Shown: positions 23,640 to 34,469, counted from the stretch's first letter. The stretch is DNA of 64,000 nucleotides from Kappaphycus alvarezii (GCA_002205965.3 NADL03000498.1:372001-436000); one strand, 5' to 3'. Numbers and translations are program-made. Notes: generated by a model not told the origin, from the letters alone.

Positions 23640-25730
23640 GAGAGGGCCTGAATCATAATTAAAAAGTTGAAAAATTTTATAGTTTTTTATATATCCTCAA
23701 CATGAATGGGGGAATGCAGAAACTACTGAAAAGGATTGTGCCCGATCACTTGAACTTTTTTACTTGCTTGCCAGATTCAAGCACCAAAGTCTATATTATC
23801 GTATGCAGAATTCTCCAATATCTGTTGCCGAAAGGTAAATTCTTCTCCTTTCCATGAATTATTTTTGCAGCTGCGGATCTTTCTAGCGTCATTGATGCTC
23901 TCCTTGATAAATTTCAAACTTCATTGCGTTTGTGGACTATTAGCGGCATCGCGATCACAATTATGTCGCCTTGCGAAAACAGCAGACGTTCCTGAGTCTA
24001 ACGCACAATTATATAATCGTAAGGGAAGTCAGGGCATCCATAATCACACTTGTACGACAATTCCACACCCAAAAGTGAAGACTTAAATGCTTTACAAATG
24101 TGCCCGTGCGAAAATATCAACAAAAGGACTAAATGAGATACCGTATTTGAATTTGCTTTATTTTTTCAATATATCAGCGTGGAAATTTTTGCACAACTGA
24201 GTCTATGATGAAACAATGTCACACAAAAAATGTTATTTGTATTTTTGTTCTTCTTTTACTAGTAACTAAAAGGTCTTTTTTGCACTGGACAACTTGGAAT
24301 TGGCATGTAAGCGGAAATACCATCAGGGCTGCAGACAGACTAAATAGATGGAGGGAATATTATAGCTACACATAACACATTATACTGAATAAACACAGGG
24401 TAAAGCCTCATCTACTGCATATATGCTCACGGCACTAGATAAGCTATATATAAAGACCAGAATACTCCATCGTCAGCGAAGTTCACACGAAAAGAAAAAA
24501 AGACTTCAAATTGACGTGATAATCCTCTAAGAAAAAAGGAAAATCGCACGATGTATCAATACTCGCCATTCTGCAATATGATTCGGCTTAATGTGTCAGA
24601 ACCAAGAGTTGTGTATCTGTCACTTTTGCAAGCAAATGCTCCTATTAGACAGATAAATAATACAATATATGCTATTCCCAGCTGCAAGTTCATGGAACGA
24701 TGAATTTGAATAACTTTTAAATTACGTCAGCATTGCAAATTCATGGAATGCTTTTCATTTCGTCACAATCTGTTAAATATTGAAGGAAGTGGAGTTTGAG
24801 CACCAAAAGGTACGAAGCGCATTTTTCCATAATATAGTTACAACTATAGAGTGATTCCCATGGGAAAACAGAGCTAAGGAATGGATTGCCTTGTTCACGC
24901 AAAACTACTGCGAGCTCTGTGCTGTCATCCAGATTTACAATAACAGATGCACATGTTTACGTATGTTGGACAGAACGCTGTCTCCCAAAGAAAACTGTTA
25001 ACTATTACCAAGATTTATTTGCTCATTCAAAACCCGACGTTGTATGGAAGCAGTTTCAATTATCGTGGAATTATTATATTAATATTAGATCGGAAGATAT
25101 GGGGAAGTAGCTGCTAAAGAACATTCACAAAACTATCAGGATATCGGATCTGTTGCAATCGTATATGGATATCTTGCATCCATTTTTATTTCTAAAGGAT
25201 CATCGAGAGAATAACTTTTGAGGGTGTATCTTACCCGCGAATATGGAACAAAGACTGGTACCGCACACGCATCTGGATCCTCACCCTACACATCGCCAAA
25301 ATGAAAGTGAAAGTAGGGAAAATGATTCTCCTGAGGCAGAGATAATGTCCAACGCGGCATGCTTGCTCGCCGGCATTGAGCCGGCTCTGTAAGGAAGGTA
25401 GGTCATGTACTGTAGTGCTACCCATCAGCGACGACTTATCCCACATAACGCATTAGCCGCGTAGATATAACCGACCACATCTTCCATGCATTAAAATAAC
25501 CCAAAAATTCCCCAAAGAGGGCATATGCATCTATATTTGTCCTTCAAAATCATGCAAATCATAAAAGACAAAGAAAAGATATTTTGGGCTGCGTAATATC
25601 TCCAAGGAAGAGAAAGATGCGCAAGTCATTTGCCACTTCGAGATAAACATCTGCTTTTGTTTTTAGACGCTTCAAAAACCACACCTATCATACGAAGATT
25701 CATTTTTGGTGCTGCATATCTTCATTACTT
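23640..25730. other. spacer, nothing recognised
   Basis: Stop-rich, AT-rich DNA. Isolated frames of about 70 codons lack motifs. No RNA gene or known repeat was seen. Confidence 0.5.
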
Positions 25731-25736
25731 AAGTTT

Positions 25737-25827
25737 CGAACCTTATCGTACGTCTCCAATGCTCAGTGCCATGTAAAGTGGCAAAGAACGTGCCCGTGAC
25801 GGTATCGGAGACGTATGAAAAGGTTCG
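25737..25827. repeat. inverted repeat with 24-nt arms
   Basis: The left arm CGAACCTTATCGTACGTCTC (first 20 of 24 nt, 25737-25760) pairs with the right arm 25804-25827, whose reverse complement agrees at 21 of 24 positions. The 43-nt loop itself contains a smaller hairpin (TGCCA facing TGGCA). It may be a tiny MITE relic or a hairpin RNA. No target duplication was identified. Confidence 0.75.
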
Positions 25828-25954
25828 ATGGGTCTCGAGGCAAAAGAACGCTGCAGCAGCCGTCACGTAAAATGCGGCCTGCTTGATTGATGGCCTGAAG
25901 GTAGCATTTTAGGGAGGATAATCTATTTCCTATTATTGTGTCAGCATACCTTTA

Positions 25955-26035
25955 TGAGTCGATTTTGGTTGTCTGGAAAACAATTGGATAGATCGGATAT
26001 GTCCTCCAAGAGTAAAATACTCAAACCTTTCCCTC
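25955..26035 (-). repeat. R2-related repeat, reversed variant
   Basis: On the plus strand it reads GAGTCGATTTTGGTTGTCTG, GATAGATCGGATATGTCC and AAACCTTTCCCTCTTTC. Close relatives are 28291-28385, 35700-35785 and the reverse complement of 33005-33080. The part GATATGTCCTCCAAGAGTAAAA resembles the reverse of the R2 core. Confidence 0.65.
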
Positions 26036-26479
26036 TTTCTGAAAGATTTTGTTACAGAAAATTTTGGCAACAACTTCGGAAAAACAAATAGTCTGCAGGA
26101 AATTTTTGCGCTCTTCGAATCGAAATTGGTCATACTGCTTTTAAGAATATTCCAAATGTAAAAGACGGAAACTTTTCCTTCAAGAAGCGTAGCAGACAAG
26201 TGCAAACGAAATTTCTTTGCATCTAAATTCCTCGGTTGCTTCTCAAGAGGCAGTGCAAGAATAGATTCTTACCGGAGACTGTAGAAAGCAATCGTCTCGC
26301 GCATTTATGGCACTTTCGGGCTCCAAATAGTAAGTACACTATTCGTATGGTCCCAGACTAAAAACGCACTTCGAAGCCCCCGAAATTATCAGTGCCAGGT
26401 CCCCCTGTTTGCTTCTTCCACACTATACACAAGAATCAATTGCCTTGACACTCTGGATTCCTATGGTGACCATGTCCTT

Positions 26480-27080
26480 CACTTTTTGCACGGCCGCCAT
26501 AGGAATATTAGCCAAGACCAGCGCGTGAATCTTCTTGCCTGGGACCTGGCCGAGACCACCGTCATCACCGTTGTAGGGCCACGGGAGGACATTCACCGTA
26601 CGAAATTGGATATGCGGGCAACGGAGAGCCGTAGAAAGGCTGGATTTGTCGACATCGCATTCTTTATCCCTCTGGCGCCATCCAACAGGAGAGTCAACAT
26701 TTTTAACCCGTTGATCTCTCTTAACGCAGCCCGAACTCCGAAGCACAGAAGAGAACAAACCTTCATTGCTATTTCTTCTGGAGAAAGACTTGTCCCCGTG
26801 TCCATAGGTAGTCTCGGTTGTTGGCATCCAGACGCATACGCCGTCATAAATGAAGTGGCACAAGGCATTGCAGTAAGGGAAATGGAATCATACGCGACAA
26901 TTCGGGGAGCATTCATGCAAAGTCATACTGCGGCCCCTGCCATATCCCATGAAACCTGCCCCCTAGCCGGCCTCGAGCCAGTCTTCTAGCGATCTTGAAC
27001 CGGTTTAATACCTTATCTAGGTTCCTCCGTGCCGTCTACTTGTACCAATCATTTGATGCATTTTGGAACACATGCTAACC
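26480..27080 (+). pseudogene. LINE C-terminal domain and 3' tail, family L-a
   Basis: An open frame (26486-26989) ends a non-LTR retrotransposon protein. It contains TESRRKAGFVDIAFFIPLAP, then LVPVSIGSLGCWHPDAYAVI and EVAQGIAVREMESYATIRGA. The order basic segment, D-hydrophobic-P block, then a hydrophobic PVSxGxLG strand is that of the C-terminal nuclease-like (PD-(D/E)XK, restriction-like) region seen in many LINE polyproteins. This assignment is by pattern. The 3' tail CTAGCCGGCCTCGAGCCAGT follows and recurs at three other sites. The reverse transcriptase is absent, so the copy is 5'-truncated, yet its 167 codons are still open. A 146-codon antisense frame overlaps it and is taken as a shadow. 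Confidence 0.6.
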
Positions 27081-28109
27081 TATCTTTAAAAACTTAAAAC
27101 AACCCAATTTACCCCTTCCCCGGGAAGGCCCTGCTCATCTCCCAAATGGGACGAGATTTTACAAGGCAGTTTTCAAACCCATTTATTTTCTGTAACAGGG
27201 GGTTTTCTAATCTAGCCGGAGGCTGCAATAATTTCTGAAAATAAGTTCGACACAATCTGCACCAGCACCGCGAAACTCACTGTGCTGCATCTCAAGTGAT
27301 AACGGAAGCCATCGAATATTTTGCGACACAAAAAAAGGAAATGGACGGTGGCTCCCGATTCAGCATGGTTCGAAGGAATGAAATGATTCCTGACAAAAAA
27401 CCCTGACAGTAATGACCTCGTCAAATTCCATATCATAACTCTGCTCTCTGTAAAATGGCTTGAAGGGTTTGGTGCTTGTGTTCTGTTTTCTTTTTCTTTT
27501 CGGCCAAGCAGGATTTACGTGCCTCTCTCCTCGGGCTTTAGCCAACCCCTCGCCTTCCTACTGGGGGCCTTCGGCTCCAAGTTTCTACGCTCGGACGGTT
27601 TACAGTACAAATGTAAACTGTAAGAGCGCGGATTTCCATTGCTATTGAAACTATTGAAACTAAGCTATACTAAAATATTATGATAGGCCTCTAGCTTGAC
27701 TTGCACCAGGGCTCCACAAATTGAAAGAAAAAGATTCCATCTTCCTTGTCCCCAGAATATATGAAGACCATCTGCCTGCCACGCTCTCGTAGGGACCTAA
27801 CCTCTAAGGACGTTGTCTCGAAGGTCAAAATTGGGGCTTTATTCATGAATAGACTTAAGATAGCCTTTTAAGGAGAGTTAAAGTTCCCCTATTAATGTGT
27901 GGGCATACCGTTTTAAGTATATCATGAATATCTGAAATATTTTGGGATTATTTATATATATTTTAAGAACAAAACACTAAATCCTTCTCTTTTCTAAAGT
28001 TTTCCATAATATTTCAAGTGTCAAGCCAGTGCTAAAAAAGATGGAACCTACGAGCTTTCTCGAGCCCAACTTTTCTGCTCATAGCAGCTGGTACTGATAT
28101 ATAGGCGAA
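27081..28109. other. spacer, diverged R2-like fragment
   Basis: No gene is supportable. At about 27905-28000 there is a strongly diverged relative of the R2 variant (GGGCATACCGTTTTAAGTAT followed by ATCATGAATATC and AAAACACTAAATCC). Confidence 0.4.
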
Positions 28110-28290
28110 AACGAGATTCTAAGAACCAACTATTTCGAGACGGAGTTGTTGCAAGAGACAAAATTGCTAGGTTACTGTAGTCGTGATGAAGCGAAGAAAG
28201 ATAGATAAGGATTGCAGATTAGGGGGTAACAAGAGAATGTAAAAGTTGCAGGGTATACCACTTGTGCTCATTCCCCATTACGCTGTAGGT
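28110..28290 (-). repeat. dispersed repeat R1, copy 3 (diverged, partial)
   Basis: Shares GTTGCAAG-GACAAAA-TGCTA and GGTATACCACT-TGCTC in the same order and orientation as 10492-10680, with poor match between. It is directly followed by an R2 variant. Confidence 0.5.
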
Positions 28291-28385
28291 ATACCCTTTT
28301 TGAGTCGATTGCAGTTGTCTGGAAAACCATGGGATAGGTCGGAAATATCTTCCAACAGTAAAACACCCAAACGTTTCCTCCCTTG
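28291..28385 (-). repeat. R2-related repeat, reversed variant
   Basis: Contains GAGTCGATTGCAGTTGTCTG, GGATAGGTCGGAAATATC and TTCCAACAGTAAAACACCCA, closely matching 25955-26035 and 35700-35785. Confidence 0.65.
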
Positions 28386-28737
28386 TGCTCATTGAATAAC
28401 GTAAGCTGTACGCTTAATAGGCCAGATTTCGACTTTCAACTTCGCAAATTATTAGGTTATGGAATTGAATTAGTCTCTCACCTTACCTGATAATTCGTAT
28501 AAGAAGCATTCATTTAGCTTACGTAGCCTTTTTTTCACACTTAATTCTCAATCAAACATGGTGAATACCAGAAAATGTATCCAACGGAATCTGTTGGACG
28601 AAAAAGAATTACATCAAATACTATCAGAGAAAAAACCTGTATCTACTGCTATTTATCTCTATTATCCAGGTCAGAGTTAAAAAACTACTAAAAAATATCC
28701 ATAGCTCTAATGCAGTCGCTAAAAATTCTGCGAAACG

Positions 28738-28860
28738 GTATAAAATGATCAATAGCCTCATTAGATATGCCAGGGTCCTCCTATCTCTCCTTATGACATT
28801 CAGGGAAAGGTATAGTATGATAAATATCCTCCTTGGATATACCAGGGTCCTCCGTTAGCT
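28738..28860 (+). repeat. imperfect direct repeat, about 73 bp
   Basis: CGGTATAAAATGATCAATAG and ATGCCAGGGTCCTCC recur 73 bp downstream as AGGTATAGTATGATAAATAT and ATACCAGGGTCCTCC. Two copies only. Probably an old tandem duplication. Confidence 0.7.
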
Positions 28861-28950
28861 CCGTTCCCAAGGAAGGATTCCAAGATTAAGATCACCCCCT
28901 CACTCTCCTCTCCGCCCCTACAGCAATTCTCATACTGTAGTACACCAATG

Positions 28951-29130
28951 GCTCCCATGGATCAACCAAGTGGCCCTCTTTTTCGGATCCGCCCACAGCC
29001 ATCTCCCCCTCCTCCGCCTCCTGTGTTTCTTCCATAAATTGATGACCGACTAACTCTCGAAAATTTTTCGGGCTTATCCGTTGAGTTACTCTATTTATTC
29101 AGTTGGCCATTCAGCTATCAATCGCAGACC
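28951..29130 (+). other. GC-rich coding-like patch, unrecognised
   Basis: From an ATG at 28951 one frame reads MAPMDQPSGPLFRIRPQPSP followed by a proline run. After a stop, the same frame reads IDDRLTLENFSGLIR. The patch is richer in GC than its surroundings. A Pro-rich start followed by this pattern could be the N-terminus of a transposon gag-like protein or of a host gene. Nothing beyond that is supportable. Confidence 0.25.
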
Positions 29131-31440
29131 TTATATGTGACTCTGGGCTTTGACTGGATTCCTTACGGTAAGAAAAGGACAGAGATGGTAATTGTAGATG
29201 GAAAAGCAAGTTCGTGGGCGAGTGAGGTGATGTAATTGCTGATGGTAGTATTTATCCTTCAACGAAGTTCTCACGTATATGAAATTACATAAGAGCATGT
29301 CATCAATGATTTTCATGGCCTCGGTTGAAAAAAAAATATGCGAGGCGATACTGCGCCTTTGAACTTGCATGAATTCGGAGGCAAAGCATGAAATTTGCTT
29401 CACAAAATTTCGAAACTGAATTTGAAGGATGAAGCAAATCACGTGTTGAAGGTTTCCTCTTAATTAAGGAACAACTTTTCGATAATAAAATGGTAAATGT
29501 ACTCGTACAGTAAATTTGGTTTTATCAAGGAAAATGATTTTTACTTCCACGTACCTTATATGCTGACTACCACCATTCTAGTAGCCTTGTTATTAGCCAG
29601 CTTGTCTATTTACGCGAAGGGGTCCCCTAAGCCTCCCATTTTTAGGATTTCATTTTTGAAAGACAAGGTAAGACAAGTAGTTTAAGAAATAAGAAGTTAG
29701 AATAGTTCTCAAGCTGACTGAAACAGGCATTTGCAGAAAATGTAGTTTTCCTACCAAGTATTATTTTGTATTTATAAAGGCAATAGCATTGCGACATGTT
29801 TGCAGAAACTTGTGGTCATCTAGTTATAATTTTTTTCCATGTACCACCTATGGGTCATTTGAAAGGGCTCCAAAAAGTCCATAGGGATAGAATAGGGGGT
29901 TCGGTTACTGAAATAGCTCGTATGTCCGAAATCTTGGGTAATTTGAGTGTATGTTGTCAAGAAATGATATGAGAGTTACTATATAGGGCTTTTTCTTCAG
30001 ATAAGACTTCAGGTGGCAGGAAACTGTCAGAACTTTTGAGGTTAACGTTGTGTTAGGGAGGAATGTCCGGGATGTAGCTTGAAACAGGCCTCGTTTAATG
30101 AAAAGTATTGCAGGCGTATTAATTTTGCATGGAAAGGTGTGTCGAGATAGGTGGCCCTAAGAACGTGACTCAGCTGATTGATGAAAAACATCTTACATAT
30201 CACTGTAGAAATACTCTACATGCGAGGCTTGAAGGAGCTATTTTTCACAGATCGTTATACTATTCCTACCCGATGATCTCTGATCCGAGTGTCTAGTTGC
30301 AATTCTTGCTCTTATCTGTCTGTTTGTCAGTATGGATCTGGTTTTACTTGTCTCATAGAGTGATTCGAACTGTTTGCCGCTCTAATCTTTCCTATTCTCA
30401 AGAATAACATTTGATATCATACCACAGCCTGGTAGGATGCTGTTCTATGTTCTATATATCAACTGCGCTCTATTTTAGCTGAAATAAGGGCTGTATCAGC
30501 GCCGGTTGATTCGAAACTGCAGAATTCTCTTAACTATCCGATAGCATCTCCACCTGGGATAGCAGCTGTTCCCATGGATGAGGTGCCTCGTTCATCTGAA
30601 TTTCTAACCCTTAGCTAGAATTGACGGAGATCTTGACACTATATTTAGGAGGTGTTACACGAGTAGTCTCGGAAGAACTGACTATTAACATAGAAGAACA
30701 ACAAATAAATTTGACAAACAGTACACAATACGCAATGCACTTTTTTGTTGCAACTGCAGCCATGCAGTTCACCCTGAAAAACCTTGTCCCGGTGCGCATT
30801 GAAGGTTGTGTAGGTCTACGCAGGCGAATATCCTGGCTCTTCAAGTCCCCTAAATTAACGCTACAGAGATACTGGTGATATTGCTGACTACCCCGAGGCA
30901 TCCCGCCTCTGAAGTAACAGGTAACGCCGACCATTTCAATCTTCTTGGTTCCGTGACACTATTTTCCAATAAAATTTGGAATAAAGGATAGCTCTTTGCT
31001 CTTTCGTAAGCTGAACGACGAATTTTCACTAGGGGTTTTGGATCCTATAAAACGGAAAAAATGTAAGGGGTGTGATTATATCGAGATTTCTGGGGTCCTC
31101 GAAAGCAGATTAAAATGCCAGAAAATTTTATAAATACTCGTTGAATGTGTGATACTGTTGTGTATTAAACAAAGTTTGAGTTAGAATGATAATTTATATC
31201 CAGGTAAAGAGCCATTGCGGTGTGATAGGATTTTGGGATTATCGATAGCGGTGTGATATTGAGGTGTCCAGAAAGTAAATATGGTTCGGGACAACAGTAA
31301 ATTCAGAAACAAAGCCTAGTAGGTGTGATACATTCTTTGGATTGCACAGATGTCCAATCTGTTCAAACTGAGCAGGGAGAGGAGACTAATTCAGTACTGT
31401 TTTCCTCGACGAAAACATCTGCGTAAGTTTCGGCCGTGAT
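29131..31440. other. gene-poor spacer
   Basis: Frames at 29131-29442 (minus) and 30611-30934 (both strands overlapping) are the longest. None has a recognisable motif. I see no RNA gene or shared repeat. Confidence 0.5.
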
Positions 31441-31460
31441 TTCTACTAACAAAAGACTAC

Positions 31461-31469
31461 TATATAAAT
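31461..31469 (+). promoter_or_regulatory. TATA box of the plus-strand kinase
   Basis: TATATAAAT lies 111 bp upstream of the kinase ATG at 31572, in otherwise ordinary AT-rich context. Its equivalent at the paralogue lies 67 bp upstream. Confidence 0.5.
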
Positions 31470-31571
31470 CTTGCAAGTGGAACGTAAACTCCAGATGAGA
31501 CATACACTGTTCAGTGATTATCTAAAAAACTCTGAGTAATTAACCTTCAGGTAGAAATAACTACATAGAGC

Positions 31572-32762
31572 ATGCTGCGTCGACTCCTAAGAAGATGGAG
31601 AAGTGGAAATCGACAATGTAACTATCGACATATTTATTCAGATTATAGACCTCAGCTATCAGATACCCAGAGGACGAATGGATTTGATAGCAACAGAAGT
31701 TACACTTCAAGTGAAAATCATCGCAGCTCAAGAGGGGGAATGTCAAGTACATACAACACTCAGTCGGAATGCAGCTCTAAAAGCCCGCGAGGAAGGATAA
31801 CTGCCTCCCGTCGGATGTACATTCCGAGTGATGGGTCTTACAGATCAGGTGGAAGAAGCGCGAACGCTCATGGGGCCAGTTCAAGCAGTAATTCGAAAAA
31901 CAGAGATTTAGTAGACTCCCGCTTTGAACTAGGCCGTAAACTCGGAGAAGGCTCCTTTGGCAAAGTATACAATGCCACTGATACAGAAACGGGAAGGAAG
32001 TACGCTGCGAAGGTAGCCGAATATTCGGACGGGATTTCCATGCTCCACAATGAGTATCGAGTCTACTCGGACCTGAGAAGAGTGGGTCAACTTTCGAATA
32101 TACCAAAGCTTAGTTATTACGGAGGTTGGCATGGTAAGAAAGTATTAATTATTGATAAGCTCGGAAACTCCCTGGAAAGTCATCTGAAACGGGGCGGAAC
32201 GTACTCACTTCGTTATGTCTTAATGACAGGGATTCAGATGAACCGGAATATCAAAATACTCCATGATGCAGGATGGATCCATAGGGATATAAAGCCGGGA
32301 AATATTCTCAGTGGGGGCGGGGACGAGAATGAAATTTATCTGGTTGATTTTGGCGTTGCCAAAAGCTATGCAATGGCTCACCGTGACCGTGCAGACACTT
32401 GTACCCATTCGTTTGATCGTATAGCTGGAGACGTGTTGTACGCTTCGCCAAACTGTCACGCTCACTCTGAAGCCTCCTTTCGTGATGACTTTTTTTCTTT
32501 GGGTTACACCATGGTTCAGATGTACAACGGTCGACTACCGTGGGAGGGCCGTTCCTTCTCGACATTTGAAGAAGCAGTATCCCTCATGAAACGGGCCAAA
32601 GAAAAGACATCATTTCGTTCTCTCTGCAGGGGTATGGGCCGCGAGGTGTACGCATTCTTCGAGTACGTCGCCTCGCTATCATTTTCAAGCCGGGTCGATC
32701 ATGCTTACATTGAAAAGCTACTTTCAGGAGCCCTTCGGAGAATGTATGGAATAGACATTTAG
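31572..32762 (+). CDS. casein kinase 1-like protein kinase, divergent
   Basis: Intact 396-codon frame, paralogue of the gene at 6370-7443. Residues 1-115 form a basic, Ser/Arg/Tyr-rich, probably disordered tail starting MLRRLLRRWR and sharing the NYRH motif with its paralogue. It is about 40 residues longer there. The kinase domain (about 118-385) has GEGSFGKVY (125-133), the lysine of AAK (147), HRDIKPGN (237-244), DFG (259-261), GDVLYASPNCH (286-296), RDDFFSLGY (304-312) and GRLPWEG (320-326). All residues needed for catalysis are present and DFG is canonical, so activity is expected. The family is casein kinase 1 by the LGNSLES, SLGY and LPWEG blocks, with the same altered activation segment as the paralogue. 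No intron is needed. An R2 repeat starts about 60 bp after the stop. Partners and substrates cannot be inferred. Confidence 0.93.
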   Translation: MLRRLLRRWRSGNRQCNYRHIYSDYRPQLSDTQRTNGFDSNRSYTSSENHRSSRGGMSSTYNTQSECSSKSPRGRITASRRMYIPSDGSYRSGGRSANAHGASSSSNSKNRDLVDSRFELGRKLGEGSFGKVYNATDTETGRKYAAKVAEYSDGISMLHNEYRVYSDLRRVGQLSNIPKLSYYGGWHGKKVLIIDKLGNSLESHLKRGGTYSLRYVLMTGIQMNRNIKILHDAGWIHRDIKPGNILSGGGDENEIYLVDFGVAKSYAMAHRDRADTCTHSFDRIAGDVLYASPNCHAHSEASFRDDFFSLGYTMVQMYNGRLPWEGRSFSTFEEAVSLMKRAKEKTSFRSLCRGMGREVYAFFEYVASLSFSSRVDHAYIEKLLSGALRRMYGIDI

Positions 32763-32820
32763 GTGAGACAAGTGCAATCTCTTTTCATTCCTGCGACCGG
32801 ACAAGGGAGAATTTAATGAC

Positions 32821-32910
32821 CCAGGGGGAATGCGGGGTGCTTTAATATTGGAAAGATATGGTCGGTTTTGGCCCGGAATATCCTACAGAGTGAGCAGTAG
32901 TACCTCTAAA
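32821..32910 (+). repeat. dispersed repeat R2, copy 3
   Basis: Contains GCGGGGTGCTTTAATATTGG, AAGATATGGTCGGTTTTGGC, CCGGAATATCCTACAGAGTG and AGCAGTAGTACCTCT. It matches 481-560 over its full length and 6001-6066 over the core. It begins about 60 bp after the kinase stop and may supply its 3' UTR. Confidence 0.8.
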
Positions 32911-33004
32911 ATTTCCCTAAAAGGCAGGCGTAAGGCTGGACAGCAGATATGCTGCGTTTTACATTACAGCCGCGGCAGCGTGCCTTTGGGTAAGGCGGAA
33001 AGTA

Positions 33005-33080
33005 GTGGGTGTTTTTACTGTTGGAAGGTATATTCGATCTATCCTGAAGTTTTCAAGACAACCGCAATCGACTCAAAAAG
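33005..33080 (+). repeat. R2-related repeat variant
   Basis: GTGTTTTTACTGTTGGAAGG, TATATTCGATCTATCC, TTTTCAAGACAACCGCAATC and GACTCA form the reverse complement of the variant at 25955-26035, 28291-28385 and 35700-35785. It lies 95 bp after R2 copy 3 in the same orientation as the R2 core, which suggests that R2 and the variant are halves of one element. Confidence 0.65.
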
Positions 33081-34149
33081 GTGTGTCGACAAAGCAATGG
33101 GGAGGAAGTACGCTCCCTAAAAGGCTACCTTCTGCATGAGAGATGTATGCAGACTCAACTGCCTCCGCTCACTTCCTTTCATTTGAAAAGTTTTGGTTCC
33201 TCATTTCCTTCCTCCGGATGGGACTTGAAATCCTTTATTAGCTTCTCGAGAGCCAAAATGGTCCTCATGCATAGAAACGCAGCGCAAGCTATACTGTCTA
33301 ATGGGGCATGCCTCCTCGACTGCCTTGACCCGTCGATGTAGTTACAGGTTCACGGAGGCGCAGACCCGTTTCTGTTTTCTCCTTTCCTTCTCTCCAAACT
33401 CTGTTTAGATTCTCCCGGCTAGAAGTGTCAAACGACGAAGGAAACTACCCTATCATTCCCCCCATACAGTATTTACAATAAAAGCCCGACTTCCCCATTG
33501 ACACTCTGTGTTGAGGGAATTCGGGCTATTCAAACTTGAAGCTGATTAGAGTTGTGGTCAGGGCATACTTTATTGCGGACAAAGGGACATCAAAGACTGC
33601 TGAAGACTGCTGCAACAGGACGACTAAAGGCCAAACTGGTTAGAAATTGGGACAATTCAGTAGCCTTTTGAAACTAATACGTAGAGCTTGCTAATCATTG
33701 ACGACTGTGCAAAGCCACTGGACACCGGGTGGGATGTAACTTTGTCTAGGATACGAGAATTATTGTTGTTCCAGGTACAGTAAATCGAAGAAATGCCGGA
33801 ACTCAACAAGTTGGGAGGAAAAATTAGGGGAAATTTTTGGTTTATTTTATGCATGGGAAGATGTGGCCGGTTATATCCACGCCGCTAATGCGTTACGCGG
33901 GATAAGTCGTCACTAATGGTGATTTAATGATCGAAAAATAGGCAAGGCCAAGTCGGGAGTGGAGAATATTCGAGATGCTCCCCTTGAAATGCATCTGTTG
34001 GTCGGTTGAGAAAGCGAGATGCTACATTATTCTGGTAGTTCAAAGAAATTGCATATATACATGCATGGAAAAATAAAAACTAAAGGGCACGTGGCGGCGG
34101 CATTATCTATCACCTCATACCTCATATTCCGTAATAAGTAACAATGCCT
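33081..34149. other. spacer, nothing recognised
   Basis: No frame with a recognisable motif. Some moderately GC-rich DNA (33.14-33.45 kb) has open frames that I cannot assign. Confidence 0.45.
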
Positions 34150-34469
34150 ATACTGCACAGGGGAAAAGGTGACCTTTTATTCAAATGCATAATGAGGGGA
34201 CCGAGCGGCCCCACCTGGACCTAGTGGGGCTCAACAGCGCTGAATTGACGCTGGTTGATCATAACGGCAGTGTAGCGTTGCACGAAGGCAGACAACGTGG
34301 TGCGAAGTGCACAAAACTCCGTGAATGCGGGCTTGCCTCGTCTAGCGGCGGAACAAGTTGCGATGTCTTGGAGGAGTTGAAGGCCGGTTATGTCAATCTG
34401 GCCATAAACATCGAAGGCCAAGGGGCGCAAGTCGATGCCTTCAGACCGGCATGGGGGCATACTGCACAG
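34150..34469 (-). mobile_element. 5'-truncated LINE insertion with 11-bp target duplication
   Basis: An 11-bp direct repeat ATACTGCACAG at 34150-34160 and 34459-34469 flanks a GC-rich 298-bp insert. On the minus strand the insert opens inside a LINE C-terminal region (CRSEGIDLRPLAFDVYG, then QIDITGLQLLQDIATC and LRTTLSAFVQRYTAVMINQR). It ends at a TAG (34221-34223) and has a polyadenylation signal AATAAA (34176-34181) about 15 bp before the left duplication. This is the expected product of target-primed reverse transcription that stopped early. No A-tail is visible. The C-terminal pattern is that of the nuclease-like end of LINE polyproteins, by analogy, and differs from families L-a and L-b. 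Confidence 0.75.

Noticed and set aside
26423-26863. 146-codon minus-strand frame.
   Set aside because: It lies opposite the LINE C-terminal coding frame, which has family-like motifs and a tail shared with other copies. The antisense peptide has none.
30050-30060. TTAGGG word as a telomere trace.
   Set aside because: It is a single occurrence without tandem repetition.
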